Shown here: positions 1-8,496 of the stretch, in pieces
Layout: the number at the start of each line of letters is the position of its first letter
Numbering within the stretch: position 1 is the first letter of the stretch
NCBI GenBank assembly: GCA_938009235.1
Contig: CALLIK010000008.1
Span: 1-64,000 of the forward strand
Reading direction: 5' to 3'
From: an uncultured Caulobacterales bacterium
GTDB taxonomy: Bacteria; Pseudomonadota; Alphaproteobacteria; Caulobacterales; Maricaulaceae
Length of the DNA: 64,000 nucleotides
Notes under the pieces: model-generated
What the model was told of the DNA's origin: nothing
What the model saw: the letters and a program-made list of their open reading frames with translations, nothing else
The model's database searches: none
Position numbers and translations under genes: made by a program

Positions 1-484
1 GCGGCAGCGGTTTTTGACGAAGCGGCCCATCTGTCCCTACAGTTTGGCCATTAGACCTAGTTCGTGCAATTTTTGGAAACAAAAAATGCACCTGTCGGCT
101 CTCACTTCAAAAGGCCCGGCACAATCCAGTGTCTCACCACCAAATGCTCAACCCCACCGCCTCTCGAACCAGATAGAGAGCGCTACCCTGTCCCTGTCCG
201 AAAGAACGAGATCACTATGCCACAGCTTTTGAATACGGGGATCATTCTAATGAGATTTCAATCAACACATTGAAATCATAAGAGAGTTAGATTTTGAAAA
301 GAGGGATGGGTTTAGTTTGAGGCAAGGGGCCATTAGGCAAGCGGCTTAAAACGCCCAAAGAAGGCCGCTGGTAATGTTTGGCATTGAGGCAGCATCCGCC
401 CAAAATAAGCCGCTGGTAATACTTGAGATTGCGTTAAGTTTTATAAAGAGCAGTTTGAAAATTTGTATGAGCGTGACAATGCCG
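1..484. other. Left-edge region with no confident gene
   Basis: I find no gene I can support here. The first 17 codons in frame 1 are open and end at a TAG (52-54), which could be the tail of a gene cut by the window edge, but this is too short to judge. Short open frames further right have no ribosome binding site and no recognisable composition. The stretch holds one imperfect direct repeat (352-420) and is otherwise A/T-rich intergenic-looking DNA downstream of the minus-strand lipoprotein gene. Confidence 0.4.
352..420. repeat. Imperfect 24-bp direct repeat, 45-bp spacing
   Basis: Positions 352-375 and 397-420 match at 21 of 24 bases (core GCCGCTGGTAAT in both). The copies lie just downstream of the stop of the minus-strand lipoprotein gene. 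There is no third copy, no target-site pattern and no gene inside. It may be a small local duplication. Confidence 0.5.
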
Positions 485-931
485 TCACCACTTGAAGACC
501 CATAAATATCCGTTAGGTTTACATGTGTAAACAGGGGTCTGTTTAAGCGGTAATTCTTCATAGCCCTTCGGACCGTAAGGGTCGTACCAACCACTCACAC
601 CCGACCCCGAAATTTCTACCTTTTGACCTAGCTTGAGGGTCGAAAACTGCGGGTGAGTGATCACGATGGTACCTCCCACTTTCTGTACGTCCGTTTGCTT
701 GTCCCAAATTAATATGTTTTTGCTATAGCCATCGTTCAAAACGATACAATTGTCCAATAACTCAAGACGGCCTTTAGCTGAACCTCCAAAGGCGACACGG
801 TCATAAACACCATCTCTTTCCGGAAAATGTAAATCCGCAATGCTCAAATCAGTTTGAGTTGCAGTTGTACTGCACCCTGCCAAAATAAAGACCGACATGA
901 AGGATAGCCAAATTAAAACCGATTTATTCAT
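485..931 (-). CDS. Small exported lipoprotein, function unknown
   Basis: This 148-residue protein begins with a signal sequence ending in a lipobox (LAGC, Cys about residue 19), so it should be lipid-anchored in the envelope. I chose the ATG at 931 because GAGGAG lies 7 bases upstream of it; an ATG 60 bases further upstream would put extra residues in front of the signal peptide. The mature part is about 130 residues, probably beta-rich, with two cysteines (DNCIV and YTCKP) that could pair after export. I do not recognise a family; the segment on KVEISGSGVSG resembles small beta-barrel (OB-like) lipoproteins only loosely. A TTAA-N7-TTAA element lies about 134 bases upstream. Confidence 0.7.
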   Translation of the reverse strand: MNKSVLIWLSFMSVFILAGCSTTATQTDLSIADLHFPERDGVYDRVAFGGSAKGRLELLDNCIVLNDGYSKNILIWDKQTDVQKVGGTIVITHPQFSTLKLGQKVEISGSGVSGWYDPYGPKGYEELPLKQTPVYTCKPNGYLWVFKW

Positions 932-1064
932 TAAGTAACTCCTCACTTTATGTCCGCCCATTCCCCTTAGGTTTTCAATATTTATGCGCACCTTATAGTA
1001 ACCGAATAGATCATTATGGCGTTAAATTCCAGTGGCTTAAAATCGCCTCAAGTAAGACACTCAC

Positions 1065-1079
1065 TTAAGATCAATTTAA
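1065..1079. promoter_or_regulatory. Candidate CtrA-type box TTAA-N7-TTAA
   Basis: TTAA (1065-1068), GATCAAT, TTAA (1076-1079) match the spacing of the CtrA consensus (TTAA-N7-TTAA). It sits upstream of the minus-strand lipoprotein gene starting at 931, at a somewhat long distance (about 134 bases to the ATG). The surrounding DNA is A/T-rich, so chance is a real alternative. Confidence 0.35.
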
Positions 1080-1119
1080 GACTCAAAACCCCTACCCCAT
1101 TAGGCCGCATTGAATCCCT

Positions 1120-1317
1120 TTAAACTTCGATTAAAGCGGCTTCTTGCATTTGCGCTACCGCACGTTTTACTGCGATCAAACAGCCTTGTTTGCTGACATA
1201 GCCTTGAGATGACTGCGCGCGAATTTCTGCCTTAGAGATCAGGCGCCAATTATATTTCCCGTTATCATCGAGATATACTTCTAAACGTATAGGCGGCAGG
1301 CTCGTTTGGTTACTCAT
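1120..1317 (-). CDS. DUF1508 (YegP-like) small protein
   Basis: About 65 residues. The pattern EVYLDDNGKYNWRL, then QSSQGYVSKQGCLIAVKRA matches the DUF1508/YegP fold, in which a short strand pair with a W-R-L centre is followed by a helix. Family members are often two tandem copies; this one has a single copy. Function of the family is unsettled. Two starts are possible: ATG at 1323 (SD AAGGA only about 3 bases away) and ATG at 1317 (same SD at about 9 bases); spacing favours 1317. There is no signal peptide, so a cytoplasmic location is expected. It stands alone between a lipoprotein gene and an acylase gene. Confidence 0.7.
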   Translation of the reverse strand: MSNQTSLPPIRLEVYLDDNGKYNWRLISKAEIRAQSSQGYVSKQGCLIAVKRAVAQMQEAALIEV

Positions 1318-1448
1318 TTTCATATTCCTTTACTCAACTTTAAACGCATCAATTGGACATGCCGCCTCACCTAAAACCACCAGTTCATCCCTGACGTTTA
1401 GAAAATTGCGGCTACATCTAATAGGAGGGTTTTCATTGAAAAAACCGC

Positions 1449-1476
1449 CATATGAGAAGAGTTAAATTCTCATATG
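1449..1476. promoter_or_regulatory. Perfect 10-bp inverted repeat, 8-base loop
   Basis: CATATGAGAA (1449-1458) and TTCTCATATG (1467-1476) are exact reverse complements around GAGTTAAA. There is no T-run after it, so it is not a typical terminator. It lies between the acylase gene (stop at 1564, minus strand) and the DUF1508 gene (start near 1320), a 240-base gap without coding sequence. It could be an operator for the DUF1508 gene or a 3' hairpin of the acylase mRNA. Confidence 0.45.
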
Positions 1477-1563
1477 CGCGAGTCAGGTGCCGGATATCGA
1501 CTGCGGCAGAGAGACATAATCTCGCAGTACAAACAACAGCCGCTGTAGCTTAACGTCCCGTCC

Positions 1564-3726
1564 TTAACGCCCCGTCTGCGGGCGGTAATCTGCCGTTGCC
1601 TCTTTTAGGACGTCCTCCAGCGTCATGGAGATGCGCTTGAATTTCCCATCCGAGAAGAGTTGCACTTGATCGGCGTAATGCGGTGATGTTTCATCTAGCG
1701 TTGCGCTACCGTAATTATGGATACTGTCGACGGCGGCGTGACCGTCTGGCCCCCACTCTGCGACAATGATGTGGGTATCGCCCGCAAAGGCGTTCAACAC
1801 GCCCTCTTTCCCAACACCGTCTCTATCAGCGTAAATTGCCCGCAGCACGTCTGGAGCGCCGTCTAGGGGGACGCTCACGTCGCCGCGTACGATGCGGTTA
1901 ACCTCGCCCCATTCAGGATCAAGTCGGCCAAATGTCGTCATCAACTCATCGGCCGTTATTGCCAAAGCCTTCATAGCGTCCATCTCTGGCTCCATATATT
2001 CATACCCCAGCGCCCGCGTCCCCGTGATGACCGCCAAGGCTGCGCCCCGAGACGTGCGGACTGTATCTCCGTCCCAATTGCGCAGAATTTCCTGTGCCGA
2101 TTTCAGTGTTGGGTCATCCGTTTTCGTCGTCACAACTTCGACCACGAGTTTCATCAAATCGCTTTCAGGTGAATAGCGCGTATCGGCGCGATACCTCAGC
2201 AGCTCATCGCGGCTAATGGCGTCATCGTTCTGGAATAGCTCTAATACGCGGCGAGAGCGGTTGGTTACGCGGTCTTCTAGGCCGAAGGTCGCAGAGAAAT
2301 TCGCTTTCTCATTATTACAGGCGGCGTCCGTCAGATTGAACGGCGTCGCATTCGCCGGGAACAACCACCCACAATCAGGGTTCCAAATTTGCGGCATGTC
2401 AGACAACGGGCGGAAGCCGTCCCAAATCAACTCTGACCGACCACCGGGTAATATCTCTTCCCACTTCGGGCCTTCGATACGGCGTGGCATCCGCGCATTA
2501 TAGACTGTGCCGATGTTACCTTCGCGGTCTGCATAAACCATGTTAAATGAGAGTACGCCGCGTGTTTCCAGCGCCGCGCGCCATTCCGTCATATTCGTCG
2601 CTTTATTCATCGCATGCCATTGCCCCAACGCGCCGAGGCCGCCGGGCGCTATGGTGCCCAACCCTGCGAAGCGAATGGCGTAATGTCCTGTGGGCGTCGA
2701 CAGAACGGGGCCATGTTCGGACCAGAGAATGTCGCGTTTAACTGGAAACGAGAATGGCCCCCATAATTTCATGCGGAAATCAGATTTCGTCCGTTCAAAA
2801 TCAACCCACTTTCCATCTAATTGGTATTGGGTCGGTTTCTTTTCATCATCCACCTCAAGCGCATAAATATCAACGAGATCAGGTCTATTTACCGTATGCG
2901 TCCACGCGAGGTTCGGCGTAACGCCCTGCGCCAAAATCGGAACACCAGGGAATGTCGCCCCGAGCGTATTCATGCCTTCCTCGCTGACGAGATGCGCTTC
3001 ATACCACGCGTAAGGGCCAGTCATTGGCTGATGCGCATTCGCGATAAGCCGCGTATGTCCATCCGAACTGCGAGATGGCGCAATTGCAAAAGCGTTCGAT
3101 CCGCGAACCGCGTCAGGTAAATCCAATGAAGATGTTTGTCCCCAAGGCGACACATTCGGACGATCTTCCGCCTTGAACAGGTCCTCCAAATATCCATCTA
3201 AGCGATAGAAAAACGGCGTTGCCCACACAAAGCCCGCTAATATGTCCTGCTCTGTGACTGGCAGCAGACCCGGCAGAACATCGTCAGGGTGCTTGGTTGC
3301 ATATAGGTTCATCGCCGCTGCATAACCTTGCGCGATGGCTTTCACCTCTGGGCTAACTTGATCTTCGTAATGGGTATCAATGACCTCTTGCACTTTGAAT
3401 AGATCAAAGAGGTAATCCTGCGGCGCGACAGCTTTGCCTTTGAATTGTGAACTCATGCCGCGGGCCGCGATTAAAACATCCTGTATCGTCGCCCAATCAT
3501 CTTCGGCATGGGCATACCCAAAGCCAAATGACGCATCGGCGTCCGTTTTCCCAAAGATGTGCGGCACGCCGAAACGGTCGCGCACGATACGCGCATCATA
3601 GGTTTCGGCTGCGGTTTGGGCCGTATCGGCACTATAATGTGGTGCGCTCGGGGTTCGCAGATAGACCGCCGCACCAACAAAACCGACAGTAATGAGCGTT
3701 GCCGCGCTATAGAACCATTTTTTCAT
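1564..3726 (-). CDS. Penicillin-acylase-family amidase (possible acyl-homoserine-lactone acylase)
   Basis: A 720-residue N-terminal-nucleophile hydrolase of the S45 family. It starts with an export segment (hydrophobic, about residues 6-22), followed by the alpha part with RDRFGVPHI and the AHAEDD motif, then the self-cleavage junction RG-SNAF whose Ser (residue 210, near 3099) becomes the catalytic N-terminus of the beta chain. Such enzymes cleave amide bonds of penicillins, acyl-homoserine lactones or related acyl amides in the periplasm; the substrate cannot be read from sequence, but the layout fits the PvdQ/QuiP-like AHL acylases. I chose ATG 3726 (AAGG 8 bases upstream) because it puts the signal sequence at the N-terminus. 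It is transcribed divergently from the DUF533 gene. Confidence 0.9.
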   Translation of the reverse strand: MKKWFYSAATLITVGFVGAAVYLRTPSAPHYSADTAQTAAETYDARIVRDRFGVPHIFGKTDADASFGFGYAHAEDDWATIQDVLIAARGMSSQFKGKAVAPQDYLFDLFKVQEVIDTHYEDQVSPEVKAIAQGYAAAMNLYATKHPDDVLPGLLPVTEQDILAGFVWATPFFYRLDGYLEDLFKAEDRPNVSPWGQTSSLDLPDAVRGSNAFAIAPSRSSDGHTRLIANAHQPMTGPYAWYEAHLVSEEGMNTLGATFPGVPILAQGVTPNLAWTHTVNRPDLVDIYALEVDDEKKPTQYQLDGKWVDFERTKSDFRMKLWGPFSFPVKRDILWSEHGPVLSTPTGHYAIRFAGLGTIAPGGLGALGQWHAMNKATNMTEWRAALETRGVLSFNMVYADREGNIGTVYNARMPRRIEGPKWEEILPGGRSELIWDGFRPLSDMPQIWNPDCGWLFPANATPFNLTDAACNNEKANFSATFGLEDRVTNRSRRVLELFQNDDAISRDELLRYRADTRYSPESDLMKLVVEVVTTKTDDPTLKSAQEILRNWDGDTVRTSRGAALAVITGTRALGYEYMEPEMDAMKALAITADELMTTFGRLDPEWGEVNRIVRGDVSVPLDGAPDVLRAIYADRDGVGKEGVLNAFAGDTHIIVAEWGPDGHAAVDSIHNYGSATLDETSPHYADQVQLFSDGKFKRISMTLEDVLKEATADYRPQTGR

Positions 3727-3835
3727 AGATGCAGCCTTCTGGCCCTCAAGAATAAAAATCAAGCGCCATTTGTCACAACCGCCCCCTGCGGTTATGAAGC
3801 AGTGACGCACGACATTTTGCTATAAGGAAATTCCT

Positions 3836-4561
3836 ATGACCAACACTACTGCAACATCTGCTCAAGCTCTCTTAGAGCAAATCCTAGGCTCCGACTTTTT
3901 GAGCAAAGGCCAAGCCCTCGTCAGCAAAGCAAAAGCCACTGATACCGCTGAGCTTACGACCAAAGGCAAAGCCATGTTTAAACAGGCCGAAGACGCCCTC
4001 GCCGACAAACTTGGTGTTGACGGTGATGAGGCCTCTCGCAAGAAATTACGTTTAGGCGCAGCGGCAACCGCGGGCGCATTGGCCCTCATTCTACGGGATC
4101 GTTCAAATCGCAAACTCGCAACGCTTGGCGGATTGGGCGGCCTCGGCTTTTTGGCCTATAAAGCCCAACAAGCGGGTAAAATGCCTAAGTCCTTTGACGA
4201 CGTCATGGGCTTGATCAAAGGCGATGCACCCGACAACCGCGCAGACATCCTGCTACAAGCCATGGTCGCAGCTGCCAAAGCCGATGGAGACATCTCGAAT
4301 GATGAACTTAAACTCCTCGACACATTAGACGGTGTCGACGCAGAAGACGTTCGCGCTATACTGGCTCAAGACGCAGACCCATCCGCCATCGCGGCCTTAG
4401 CGCGCAATGACCAAATGGCACTCGAAATTTACGGCGTGTCTTGCCGTGTCGCGAATGGCCTGAACCCGCGCGAGCGTAATTACCTCGACACATTGGCTAT
4501 GGAACTTCGCCTTGACCCTGAAGTCGCCGCGCGCGTCGAAACAGACATGAGAACGGGCTAA
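3836..4561 (+). CDS. DUF533 (YebE-like) TerB-fold protein
   Basis: A 241-residue protein. The N-terminal half is polar and probably helical; residues about 80-115 contain two small Ala/Gly-rich hydrophobic stretches that suggest membrane association; the C-terminal part (about 135-241) is a TerB-type helical domain with the acidic motif AKADGDISNDE, typical of DUF533/YebE inner-membrane proteins. The function of this family is not known; in enterobacteria it is linked to envelope stress. An AAGGA site precedes the ATG. The stop overlaps the next gene's start by one base (TAATG), so it is translationally coupled to the Kazal lipoprotein gene. Confidence 0.85.
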   Translation: MTNTTATSAQALLEQILGSDFLSKGQALVSKAKATDTAELTTKGKAMFKQAEDALADKLGVDGDEASRKKLRLGAAATAGALALILRDRSNRKLATLGGLGGLGFLAYKAQQAGKMPKSFDDVMGLIKGDAPDNRADILLQAMVAAAKADGDISNDELKLLDTLDGVDAEDVRAILAQDADPSAIAALARNDQMALEIYGVSCRVANGLNPRERNYLDTLAMELRLDPEVAARVETDMRTG

Positions 4562-4992
4562 TGCAAAACCGCCTTCCCGTCTTAGCTGCGTTAATATTGG
4601 TATGTGCATTTCTATTCGGCTGCACAGTCCCGTTATCATCTCCCTCTCAGCCATCTGGGCAGCATAAGAACCAACCTCATCTTCCGCCCCCAGGATTTCC
4701 TGTCAGTGAAGTCCCTGACTCATCCTATGACGCCTCATCTGACGCTGCAAAGTATTGCGGCGTTAGAATGGTCGGCGGCGGCGCAGATGTTTGCGAGACA
4801 GGCGAGTTTTGCCGCCGAACAATCGGCGATCTTTGCGGCGCGGCAGATGCGCCCGGTATCTGCTCACCCATCCCTGAAATGTGCACAATGGATTACACCC
4901 CTGTCTGCGGATGTGATGGCAAGACCTATAGCAATGAATGTGTTGCGAACTCCAAAGGCGTAAGCGCCTCCACCGAAGGTGAATGTAAATGA
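4561..4992 (+). CDS. Kazal-type domain lipoprotein
   Basis: A 143-residue exported lipoprotein: signal peptide with lipobox LFGC (Cys 21), a Pro/Ser-rich spacer (about 22-60), then a Cys-rich region. The C-terminal part (about 108-143) has the Kazal signature: MDYTPVCGCDGKTYSNEC followed by a final GEC. Kazal domains usually inhibit serine proteases by offering a rigid loop; bacterial ones are less studied and may protect the cell surface from foreign proteases. An upstream Cys pair set (CGVRM...CETGEFCRR...CGA...CSP) forms a second disulfide-rich unit often seen before bacterial Kazal domains. It is coupled to the DUF533 gene by a TAATG overlap. Confidence 0.88.
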   Translation: MQNRLPVLAALILVCAFLFGCTVPLSSPSQPSGQHKNQPHLPPPGFPVSEVPDSSYDASSDAAKYCGVRMVGGGADVCETGEFCRRTIGDLCGAADAPGICSPIPEMCTMDYTPVCGCDGKTYSNECVANSKGVSASTEGECK

Positions 4993-5024
4993 TTACCCGA
5001 CCTTCCAGAAGGGCTTAAAACCAG

Positions 5025-6212
5025 ATGTTTCACCATTTCTTTGCAGAACTCCGTCGTGCCAGTGTGCCCGTATCTATTCGGGAATATTTGACCCTCTTGG
5101 AAGGTATCGAAAAAGACGTTCCAAAAGAAAGTTTGGACGGGTTTTATTACCTGTCCCGCACGGCTTTGGTCAAAGATGAGCGTGATTTAGATAAGTTCGA
5201 TCAAGTTTTCAGCCATGTGTTTCGAGGTCTTGATTATCTCGGCGATATTTTTGGCGCCGATGATGCGAATATCCCCGCAGACTGGCTCAAGAAAATGGCC
5301 GAACTTCACCTCACGCCAGAAGAAATGGCAGAGATCGAAGCCTTGGGCGACCTCGACAAAATCATGGAAGCCTTAAAAGAACGCCTTGAGAACCAAGATA
5401 AGCGGCATGAAGGCGGAAACAAAAACATTGGCACCGCAGGCAAATCGCCCTTTGGTGCCTATGGCTACAACCCTGAAGGCGTTCGTATAGGCCAGAAAGA
5501 AGGCCGCCATGGTAAGGCTGTCAAAGTTTGGGACAAACGCGTCTTTAAAAACCTAGATGGTGACCGCAAAATTGGGACGCGAAACATCAAAGTTGCCCTA
5601 CGCAGACTGCGAAAATTCGCACGCGATGGAACGCCTGACGAATTAGATCTTGCCGGCACCATTGCAGGGACAGCCAAACAAGGCTGGCTCGACATCAAGA
5701 TGCGACCAGAGCGCCGTAACGCCGTAAAAGTCATGACTTTTTTCGATATTGGCGGATCGATGGACGGCCATATCAAACAGGTCGAAGAACTCTTCTCCGC
5801 TGCGCGGTCCGAATTTAAACGACTAGAATATTTCTACTTTCATAACTGCCTCTATGAGCAAGTCTGGAAAGATAATTCCCGCCGTATGAGCGAGGTCACA
5901 CCGACATGGGACATCTTCCATAAATATGGCTCAGACCACCGTGTCTTCATCGTTGGCGACGCCGCAATGAGCCCCTACGAAGTGGCCATGCGTGGCGGAT
6001 CAGTCGAACATTGGAATGAAGAATCAGGTGCAGTCTGGCTTAAACGTTTGACGGACATTTATCCGCATGTGGTTTGGATCAATCCAACCGAGGAAAAATA
6101 CTGGGCCTACTCGCAATCTACCAAAATGATACAAGACATTATCGGCGCGGAGCGTATGTTCCCAATGACCTTGAATGGCCTCGAATCAGCGATGAAAGAA
6201 CTCGCGCGATAA
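5025..6212 (+). CDS. CoxE-like VWA-domain protein
   Basis: A 395-residue cytoplasmic protein of the VWA-containing CoxE-like family. The N-terminal 150 residues (FAELRRASVPVSIREYLTLL) are the helical head usual for the family; a basic middle (about 150-215) follows; the VWA domain begins near residue 236 with the metal-site motif DIGGSMDGH. These proteins usually work beside a MoxR-type AAA+ ATPase in metal insertion or enzyme maturation; no MoxR gene lies in this window. It follows the Kazal lipoprotein gene with a 32-base gap and may share its transcript. No signal peptide. Confidence 0.85.
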   Translation: MFHHFFAELRRASVPVSIREYLTLLEGIEKDVPKESLDGFYYLSRTALVKDERDLDKFDQVFSHVFRGLDYLGDIFGADDANIPADWLKKMAELHLTPEEMAEIEALGDLDKIMEALKERLENQDKRHEGGNKNIGTAGKSPFGAYGYNPEGVRIGQKEGRHGKAVKVWDKRVFKNLDGDRKIGTRNIKVALRRLRKFARDGTPDELDLAGTIAGTAKQGWLDIKMRPERRNAVKVMTFFDIGGSMDGHIKQVEELFSAARSEFKRLEYFYFHNCLYEQVWKDNSRRMSEVTPTWDIFHKYGSDHRVFIVGDAAMSPYEVAMRGGSVEHWNEESGAVWLKRLTDIYPHVVWINPTEEKYWAYSQSTKMIQDIIGAERMFPMTLNGLESAMKELAR

Positions 6213-6263
6213 AAGCTCGCCACTCAATGCCTATATTACGCATAGATTACTTAGGAGACTAAA

Positions 6264-6833
6264 ATGAAACGCCTTATGATACTGAGCGCCGCTGCGCTCG
6301 CCTTGACCGCTTGTGCAGCGTCTGAGACGGATAGCGCAGCAAATGCAGCTGCTGAAGCCGCAGCCGTTGTGAAGCAAGACACCTCTGCTGTAGAGACACC
6401 GACTTTAGATACGATAGACTTTTCAGGCGATGACGTCGTAACAGCAGAAAGCGGCCTCAAGTACAAAGTTATTCAAGCTGGATTAGAAAACGGCGCAACG
6501 GCCGTACCAGGCCAAGCCATTGCCGCCCATTACCACGGATTTTTCCAAAATGGTGAAGTCTTCGATAGCTCTTACAAACGCGGCGCACCGCTGACGGGTC
6601 CATCAAATGGATTCATCAAAGGCTGGAACGAAGCCCTCGGCGAGATGAAAGTCTGCGAAGCCCGCACGCTCTACATTAAGTCCGATTTGGCCTATGGACC
6701 ACAAGACCGTGGTTCAATCCCAGGCGGATCTACGCTTATGTTCCACATGCAGCTTTTGGCTGTAAACGGATCAGGCGAAGAGATCTATGAATGTCCAAAA
6801 GAAAAGGTTCTCGCTGGACCTGAATCTTACTAA
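6264..6833 (+). CDS. FKBP-type peptidyl-prolyl isomerase lipoprotein
   Basis: A 189-residue periplasmic folding catalyst. The signal peptide ends at a lipobox (LTAC, Cys 17); an Ala-rich linker leads to a C-terminal FKBP domain (about 62-172) with the usual landmarks GQAIAAHYHGFF, GEVFDSSY, IKGWNEALGEMK, YGPQDRGSIPGGSTL. The active-site residues Y, F, D, I and W are present, so activity is likely. TAGGAGA lies 7 bases before the ATG. The gene ends just before a strong bidirectional terminator. Confidence 0.93.
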   Translation: MKRLMILSAAALALTACAASETDSAANAAAEAAAVVKQDTSAVETPTLDTIDFSGDDVVTAESGLKYKVIQAGLENGATAVPGQAIAAHYHGFFQNGEVFDSSYKRGAPLTGPSNGFIKGWNEALGEMKVCEARTLYIKSDLAYGPQDRGSIPGGSTLMFHMQLLAVNGSGEEIYECPKEKVLAGPESY

Positions 6834-6870
6834 ATTTAAGTCTAATTAAATAGACATATACAAACAAAAA

Positions 6871-6895
6871 AGCCGCCCAATTGGGCGGCTTTTTC
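6871..6895. terminator. Bidirectional Rho-independent terminator
   Basis: AGCCGCCCAA pairs with TTGGGCGGCT (6871-6890), flanked by an A-run on the left and TTTTT on the right. It can end transcription of the FKBP gene from the left and of the TadG-like gene from the right (convergent genes). Confidence 0.9.
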
Positions 6896-6914
6896 AGTTC
6901 ATATGACAGGTGAA

Positions 6915-8270
6915 TTATGAAGAAATTCGCAACTGGTTTAGCGCGTTACCAATAGCTTCAAAAGCCTTGTTCAATTCGCTAGCATTCGTCGCATCAAAGA
7001 ACTTTGATCCATCAGTTGCACACCTGTTAAGCATTGATTTTGTAGTAGCGTCGTTAACATCATAAGCAATTGTGTAAATCGTGATGCCGTCAAGTTTAGC
7101 TTCATCACACAGCTTATCCGTTTTTGTATTCGCAGCATTTATATTTGTCCCATCATGGTACTCATCACTTTTTGAACGTTGGTTTTCACCATCGGTCATG
7201 ACAATCATGACTTTTTCGCGGTCAGCTTTTACAGTTGCACCAGCTGAAGACAATGGAACGGTCTCGTCCAGTGTCCGCCATCCCCATAGAACGCCAGCAG
7301 GAATGTAAGTCTCGCTATAGGCTTGCAAGCCAGAAACAGTAGCTTTAGCTGTTTGCATGTTGCTATTGAGAATTTGTAGCTCAGTGGAACAATTAACGTT
7401 CGTTAGACCTGGGATTTTGCGCCCTTCGTAACCCACGCGTTCATCAAAGCCATTCATGCGTGATCCAACACACCCACTCCAGCTTTCACTCCAACATTGC
7501 TGATAAGGCTCACTATAGGTTTTATCGCACTGATTGTAGGAGCAATCATAAGCCACACCATCATTATAACATGTGCTCTGAATGCGCTGACAGTTCGTGC
7601 TGGTGAGGACGTCTCGTTTTGATTTACAAACTTGCTTATCAGCAGGCACATCTAGCCAAGTCTCATTCCGACGAGCCGTACCAACATTTACATATTCAGA
7701 AAATGGGACCACCGCGACACGTAGATTGTCATTATTCAAATCTTCGAATGTGTCCAACAGGCCCGTCGCTGCGGATTTCAGGCTTCCGATTTTATTATTT
7801 TCACTCATGGAATAAGTCGTATCAAGGACCAAAGCGATATCCATTGCTTTGTCTGAATATGTAGCAGTAGATGCCACACCTACGTCCATATCAGAGCGAT
7901 TGAAGATGCCCGTAAAATAAGTTTTGATGTTGTTCTGCGCAACGACTGTAACAGCATCGCCATTTCTAACAATATTTTCAATAATGATACGCTGGCCCGT
8001 TTGATTAGGGTATGTCGCATCATAAAGCGCTTGAGCGACTTCGGTCATTTTTTCATTTGTATCGAGCGTTTTATCTTTCGCTGCCATCAATGCGATAGCG
8101 TCTGTCGTATCTTGCAGACGTTGTTTCGCAAAGAATGCGTTTGAAAGATCTACGGCTAGAGCCAAGCTTCCAATTAAAGCAAAAGTAGAAACAGCAAACA
8201 TGGCAGCGACGTTACCTCGTGTCTCTACTCTGAAATTACTGGTAATTTGTTTAAAATTTAGTTTCATCAT
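6915..8270 (-). CDS. TadG-like pilus-assembly VWA protein with Cys-rich insert
   Basis: A 451-residue protein. Residues about 18-42 form the TadE/TadG-type N-terminal hydrophobic helix (RGNVAAMFAVS..., ending in VDLSNAFFAKQRLQ), which anchors it in the inner membrane. A VWA domain starts near residue 145 with DTTYSMS, a DxTxS version of the metal site. Between the first and second half of the VWA domain sits an insert (about residues 213-300) with eight cysteines, which suggests disulfides in the periplasm. TadG-like proteins act in Flp/Tad pilus assembly, but no other tad gene is near, so this may be a stand-alone paralogue. An AGAGG site precedes the ATG; a CtrA-type box lies about 140 bases upstream. 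Confidence 0.85.
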   Translation of the reverse strand: MMKLNFKQITSNFRVETRGNVAAMFAVSTFALIGSLALAVDLSNAFFAKQRLQDTTDAIALMAAKDKTLDTNEKMTEVAQALYDATYPNQTGQRIIIENIVRNGDAVTVVAQNNIKTYFTGIFNRSDMDVGVASTATYSDKAMDIALVLDTTYSMSENNKIGSLKSAATGLLDTFEDLNNDNLRVAVVPFSEYVNVGTARRNETWLDVPADKQVCKSKRDVLTSTNCQRIQSTCYNDGVAYDCSYNQCDKTYSEPYQQCWSESWSGCVGSRMNGFDERVGYEGRKIPGLTNVNCSTELQILNSNMQTAKATVSGLQAYSETYIPAGVLWGWRTLDETVPLSSAGATVKADREKVMIVMTDGENQRSKSDEYHDGTNINAANTKTDKLCDEAKLDGITIYTIAYDVNDATTKSMLNRCATDGSKFFDATNASELNKAFEAIGNALNQLRISS

Positions 8271-8410
8271 CTACAACCTCTTAAAGGGCGTCGTTTCCAT
8301 ATTCGGGACGGTACAGCGCGTTAAGAAAGAGACATTGCATTCACTTTGCCAAAAAAAAGAAAGTGCCCTAATTCGAAACACATTGTAGAAAACAGGGTTA
8401 ACAAATACTT

Positions 8411-8425
8411 TTAAATTGAAATTAA
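8411..8425. promoter_or_regulatory. Candidate CtrA-type box TTAA-N7-TTAA
   Basis: TTAA (8411-8414), ATTGAAA, TTAA (8422-8425), in the 226-base gap upstream of the TadG-like gene. Pilus genes are CtrA targets in Caulobacter, which makes the position sensible, but the region is A/T-rich so the match may be chance. Confidence 0.4.
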
Positions 8426-8496
8426 GACCGTAAAAACGGTTTACATTCAGCAACTTAAACTAACTCGTTAGCGTTAAGGCAAGTTGAGGTGGATCT

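Noticed and set aside
14..273. Two overlapping plus-strand frames near the left edge
   Set aside because: No SD, no protein-like composition and no recognised domain.
346..594. Minus-strand frame of 82 codons with a repeated ITSGL(L/F)WA segment
   Set aside because: It overlaps the lipoprotein gene on the same strand in another frame; the apparent repeat only reflects the 24-bp direct repeat in DNA.
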